Assembly: GCA_022432975.1 (NCBI GenBank)
Contig: CM039509.1
Coordinates: 9,625,575 to 9,689,574, forward strand
Reading direction: 5' to 3'
DNA: 64,000 bases
DNA from: Begonia masoniana
Lineage: Eukaryota > Streptophyta > Magnoliopsida > Cucurbitales > Begoniaceae
Both the position numbers and the translations under genes were made by a program. Positions 61,149 to 64,000 of this stretch are shown here, piece after piece (position 1 is the stretch's first letter; each line of letters opens with the position of its first letter). The notes under the pieces are model-generated. The model saw only the letters and a program-made list of their open reading frames with translations. It was not told where the DNA came from and did not search any database.

Positions 61149-61310
61149 GGTGACGTCAGCCAGATGATTTCCTCATCCGATCGACTTTACTCTATATCCA
61201 CCGGTGACGTCAGCCGGATGATTTCCTCATCCGATCGACTTTACTCTATATCCACCGATGACATCAGCAGGATGATTTCCTCATCCGATCGACTTTACTC
61301 TATATCCACC
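61149..61310. repeat. 54-bp repeats with TGACGTCAGCCGG, 3 copies
   Basis: TGACGTCAGCCGGATGATTT begins at 61151 and 61205, with a variant (TGACATCAGCAGG) at 61259. The unit also has CTCATCCGATCGACTTTACT. Confidence 0.85.
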
Positions 61311-61861
61311 GGTCGCAAAATGACAAAAGTCCTACTTATATCTTCCGATAGACGAAAGAACAACAACTCAACTACTCCATGCTACGCAAACACAACTCTA
61401 ATTACAGAAATGGAATTACTCACATTACTGAAATCATTCAAATGCCATTCTAACAAATGCATTACATAAAACAATCCAGTAAGTGCCATCGTCAAATCTC
61501 AGCAGATTACCATTATCAGAAAAACTCAAAACATTTTCAAAACATTCAAACAACTACTGTCATGAGGGCTCAACCTATTCAAATCAAAACGTTGTCAACT
61601 TCACCTTTACTCCAACAGACATCAGTTAAACTGCCTCATCAAATACCAGGTTCGTGGCATGAGTGTGCTCCCCCAACCAGCCTATCCTTCAATGAACTCA
61701 TAAGGCTCACCTACTGTAACTTCTCCACCTACATCACAAAACTCATCTATTAGCCTAATGCTAAGTAAGTAAAGCAGTAATGAAATGAAATGCTGAAACA
61801 TAAATTCCTAAACATGCAATTTCTACTTTCTCATCTCTGTTGCATTCACATACGTTCATAA

Positions 61862-62056
61862 GCTGATCTGATCCCTCGGTTCCCTTGGGAAGTGGATCAA
61901 TTTTCCCAAGGTCATACATCCTCTACTCGATTAAGGGGCGGATTAGTTCCCTTAATAGCTGAACTGATCCCTCTGTTCCCTTGGGAGTGGGATCAATTCT
62001 CCCAATGTCATACATCCTCTACTCGATTAAGGGGCGGATTAGTTCCCTTAATAGTT
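61862..62056. repeat. About 115-bp direct repeat, 2 copies
   Basis: CTGATCCCTC-GTTCCCTTGGGA...CATACATCCTCTACTCGATT AAGGGGCGGATTAGTTCCC occurs twice (61866 and 61965) with small differences. The outer LTR has a more diverged pair at 60478-60680 (GATCCCCCTGTGAAATT-GGA). Confidence 0.8.
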
Positions 62057-63451
62057 TGTCTGTCACATACAGTTCATACTTCACTATTCTTACATGAAAA
62101 TTCATTTTCGTAATCTTTCAAAAACATGATGCGTGACATACAAAATCATTCTCAATATGCATAACTCTACTGTTTTGTGATGTAGGCCCGAAGGCACATG
62201 CATACTTTACTTACCTGGTCTCCTGGAAATCGTTCGGTTTCAACTACTCTGGAAACCCTGCTCACCTATCGTCATAAGAAAAAATACCGATTAGATCACC
62301 ACTAACCTTATCCTAAATCGTTCTGAAACCTAAGGGGTTCGTTTGAAATCTCTAATCATCATACACTCTCGGCTCAATACTAAAATCGAACTCAACTCAC
62401 TCGCAGTATTATCAAAATACGCGCATTACACTATCTCTGCTATCTAGCCACTAAAATCTCGAGAAATAAAATGGAAAACTCACCTAGTTTGAGGAATGAG
62501 GATCGGAGAGGGAAATCGCCTGGAGCTCTGCTGTGCTTGAGCTGAATACCGAGAAGGAAAATGAGGGAAACAGTGGCGGCTAAGCCTCATTAAACCCTCC
62601 ATTAAATACGTTATCCATTTATAAAATTGCTAATTACCCTTTTGTCCTTACATAGTAATTAACTAACCTAATCACTTTTCTCCCTCAATTCTTCCATAAA
62701 ATTAACACATTATAATTGGCAATTAAATTTGGTTTAATAGAGCCCGGTGCTACACAATATGTTCAATCCTCACTATGCCAACATGCCTTCAAATTCATTT
62801 TCGTATATTTTTTAAAAAAATGATGCATGACATACCAACACATTCCAGCATACAAACCCTAATGTTTTGTAATGTAAGCCCGAAGGCACAAGCAAACTTT
62901 ACTTACCTGGTCTCCTGGAAAAACTTGGTTGCAAGCTACTTCGGGTATTACTCAAACCTAAAACCATAGACAAAGCATACATTAAATTCCATCTAATCTT
63001 CATTCTAAACCACTAGAAATCTAAGGGAAACTGTTTTGGGAACTCTAGTCATTGTGCATTCCTGATTTCAACTTAAACCGAAACCACCACTCGCTTACCG
63101 CCTTCTCAAAAGCTCATTTATCATCCCTCCTACTAACAATAGATACAATGTAACAAGAAATAGAAGCAAAACTCACCAAGTTCGGAGGAAATCGCTGGGG
63201 GAAGTCGAAGGGGGTCTCCTATCGCGCTCTGCTAAGCTGAGGAGCTGAAAATGAAGAGGGAATGAAGTAAACAGTGGCGGCTACTTCATTAATAGTTTCC
63301 TTAAATACGTTATCCACCTTTGAATTTCTAATTACCCTTATGCCCTTGCCTAGTCATCCACTAACCCTACATTTAATATTGCCATATAAATTGTGCCATT
63401 AGTTTAAAAGGAATAGAGAAACGGTTTGATAGAGCCGGGTATTACAGCTAT

Positions 63452-64000
63452 AGAGTGCTTTTCTAAGTTTTATTGATTGTTTTCTATGTTAGTTATAGGT
63501 TATGCAATATGAACTACGCATGCATCACGCCCTTTCAAAATAGGATGAAAAAGAGTTTCTACACGTGTTTTAAGAAAAGAAATGAACTAATGAAAAGAAA
63601 TGAATGCACGTAATCTCGGTCATGTCGGGGTGGGGTTCAGACATGGCTGTCTTACAGGTGAAGCATGTTTTTCCCTTGGTAGATGGAAAGGGCTATCTAA
63701 CCGCAAGATGTGCCCTCTTCATCTGGTGAGAGTAGACCCCGGTGACATCTCGTTATGTAACGTAATGAATAAAACGTCTGCATGATTTTATGAACTGCAT
63801 ATGCACAGCATGCATTTTCATTTATGAAGTTTATTAAGCCTTTAGCTCATAGATGTCTCTATGGTGTAGGTGAATTCGAAAAAGGTGAGCAAGATGTTCC
63901 TCCACAAGATGAACGTACAGATTGAAGAAGAATGCTCGTGGGAGTGCACTGAGCAGTCGAGACGATTTTGACTCGTGGGAACCAATGTATAGGTATTTTG
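63452..64000 (+). other. Last visible piece of the 54748 LTR
   Basis: It continues the plus-strand LTR after the GCTAT insertion site: CATGCATCACG near 63520, GGTCATGTCGGGGTGGGGTTC near 63620, ATGGTGTAG/GT at 63868 and the acidic frame to about 63915. A 61-codon ORF at 63600 shows no family resemblance. Confidence 0.6.

Larger units (their letters stand above)
60709..62754 (-). mobile_element. Solo LTR nested in a related LTR, CAATA duplication
   Basis: Plus-strand ends TGTAACGCCCCGAG and CCCGGTGCTACA, flanked by CAATA at 60704-60708 and 62755-62759. It is 2,046 bp. On the minus strand CCAG/GTAAGT is at about 62217, GGGCCTACATCAC at about 62185 and GATGTAG/GT at about 61732. A 120-bp repeat with GATCCCTC-GTTCCCTTGGGA (61870-62060) lies between them. 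Confidence 0.92.
59363..63446 (-). mobile_element. Solo LTR with nested relative, GCTAT duplication
   Basis: Plus-strand ends TGTAACGCCCCG and CCGGGTATTACA, flanked by GCTAT at 59358-59362 and 63447-63451. Another solo LTR of the same family (60709-62754) lies inside; without it this LTR is about 2.03 kb. The minus-strand layout has CCAG/GTAAGT (about 62907), a GGCTTACATTAC motif (about 62880) and GATGTAG/GT (about 60352) before a frame ending TDD. Confidence 0.92.
54748..64000 (+). mobile_element. LTR, plus orientation, split by two insertions and cut by the window end
   Basis: It begins TGTAACACTCGG at 54748 with TTTGA before it. Its pieces are 54748-55511, 59165-59362 and 63447-64000. CTAG/GTAAGA is at 55145; the exon-like block ends CGAG/GTAAGT at 59232; GGCCGATTTGGCCTACACCA follows; ATGGTGTAG/GT is at 63868 with a frame reading GEQDVPPQDE. 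The exon-like block has a stop in the frame that would join it, so this copy is decayed. The 3' end is outside the window. Confidence 0.75.

Noticed and set aside
1..64000. tRNA, rRNA, telomere-type repeats, endogenous pararetrovirus
   Set aside because: I saw no cloverleaf with A/B boxes, no rRNA cores, no TTTAGGG runs, and no movement- or coat-protein motifs; the RT pieces are Ty3/gypsy and Ty1/copia by flanking domains and order.

Overview
This is plant nuclear DNA, almost certainly from a eudicot. It is built mostly of nested LTR retrotransposons, with one host gene. Plant-type Ty3/gypsy and Ty1/copia fragments, a primer-binding site for initiator tRNA-Met, hAT and Mutator elements, and a plant BCS1-type AAA-ATPase all point there. 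I cannot name the species; a cucurbit is only a guess.

Layout. 1-4678: LTR remains, with a 1.15-kb solo LTR at 2790-3942. 4679-7800: two LTR pieces in opposite orientation. 7745-25567: an old, decayed Ty3/gypsy element on the minus strand (primer site, gag, protease, RT/RNase H, integrase). It is broken by a solo LTR at 8419-16588, which itself holds a 5.5-kb solo LTR (8516-14049), by a solo LTR at 19335-24601 carrying about 47 copies of a 68-bp satellite, and by a hAT-type MITE at 24653-25517. 25568-29402: the old element's LTR, another LTR piece and a broken copia element. 29884-31295: the AAA-ATPase gene, minus strand, with two frame breaks. 32160-35690: a second broken copia element. 36228-48603: a gag-only gypsy element with intact 5-bp target duplications and very large LTRs (3.2 and 6.1 kb) that contain long perfect GAATCT arrays. 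48609-54669: LTR remains, including an 889-bp duplication and a 24/25-bp array. 54748-64000: a plus-strand LTR split by two minus-strand solo LTRs, one carrying a Pack-MULE with captured host-gene pieces, the other carrying a further solo LTR.

Nine insertions have target duplications that I could match base for base, so the order of insertion can be read directly. The LTRs share a layout: a short exon-like block ending AG/GTAAGT, then a GGCCTACACCA-like motif, then an interval that often carries tandem repeats, then TGTAG/GT and a short acidic reading frame. In three diverged copies the two exon-like blocks join in one open frame and differ partly by synonymous changes. The LTR arrays, the acidic frame, the bZIP-like TGACGTCA satellite and the Pack-MULE are the items most worth following up. 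I saw no tRNA, rRNA or CRISPR, and no other intact protein gene.
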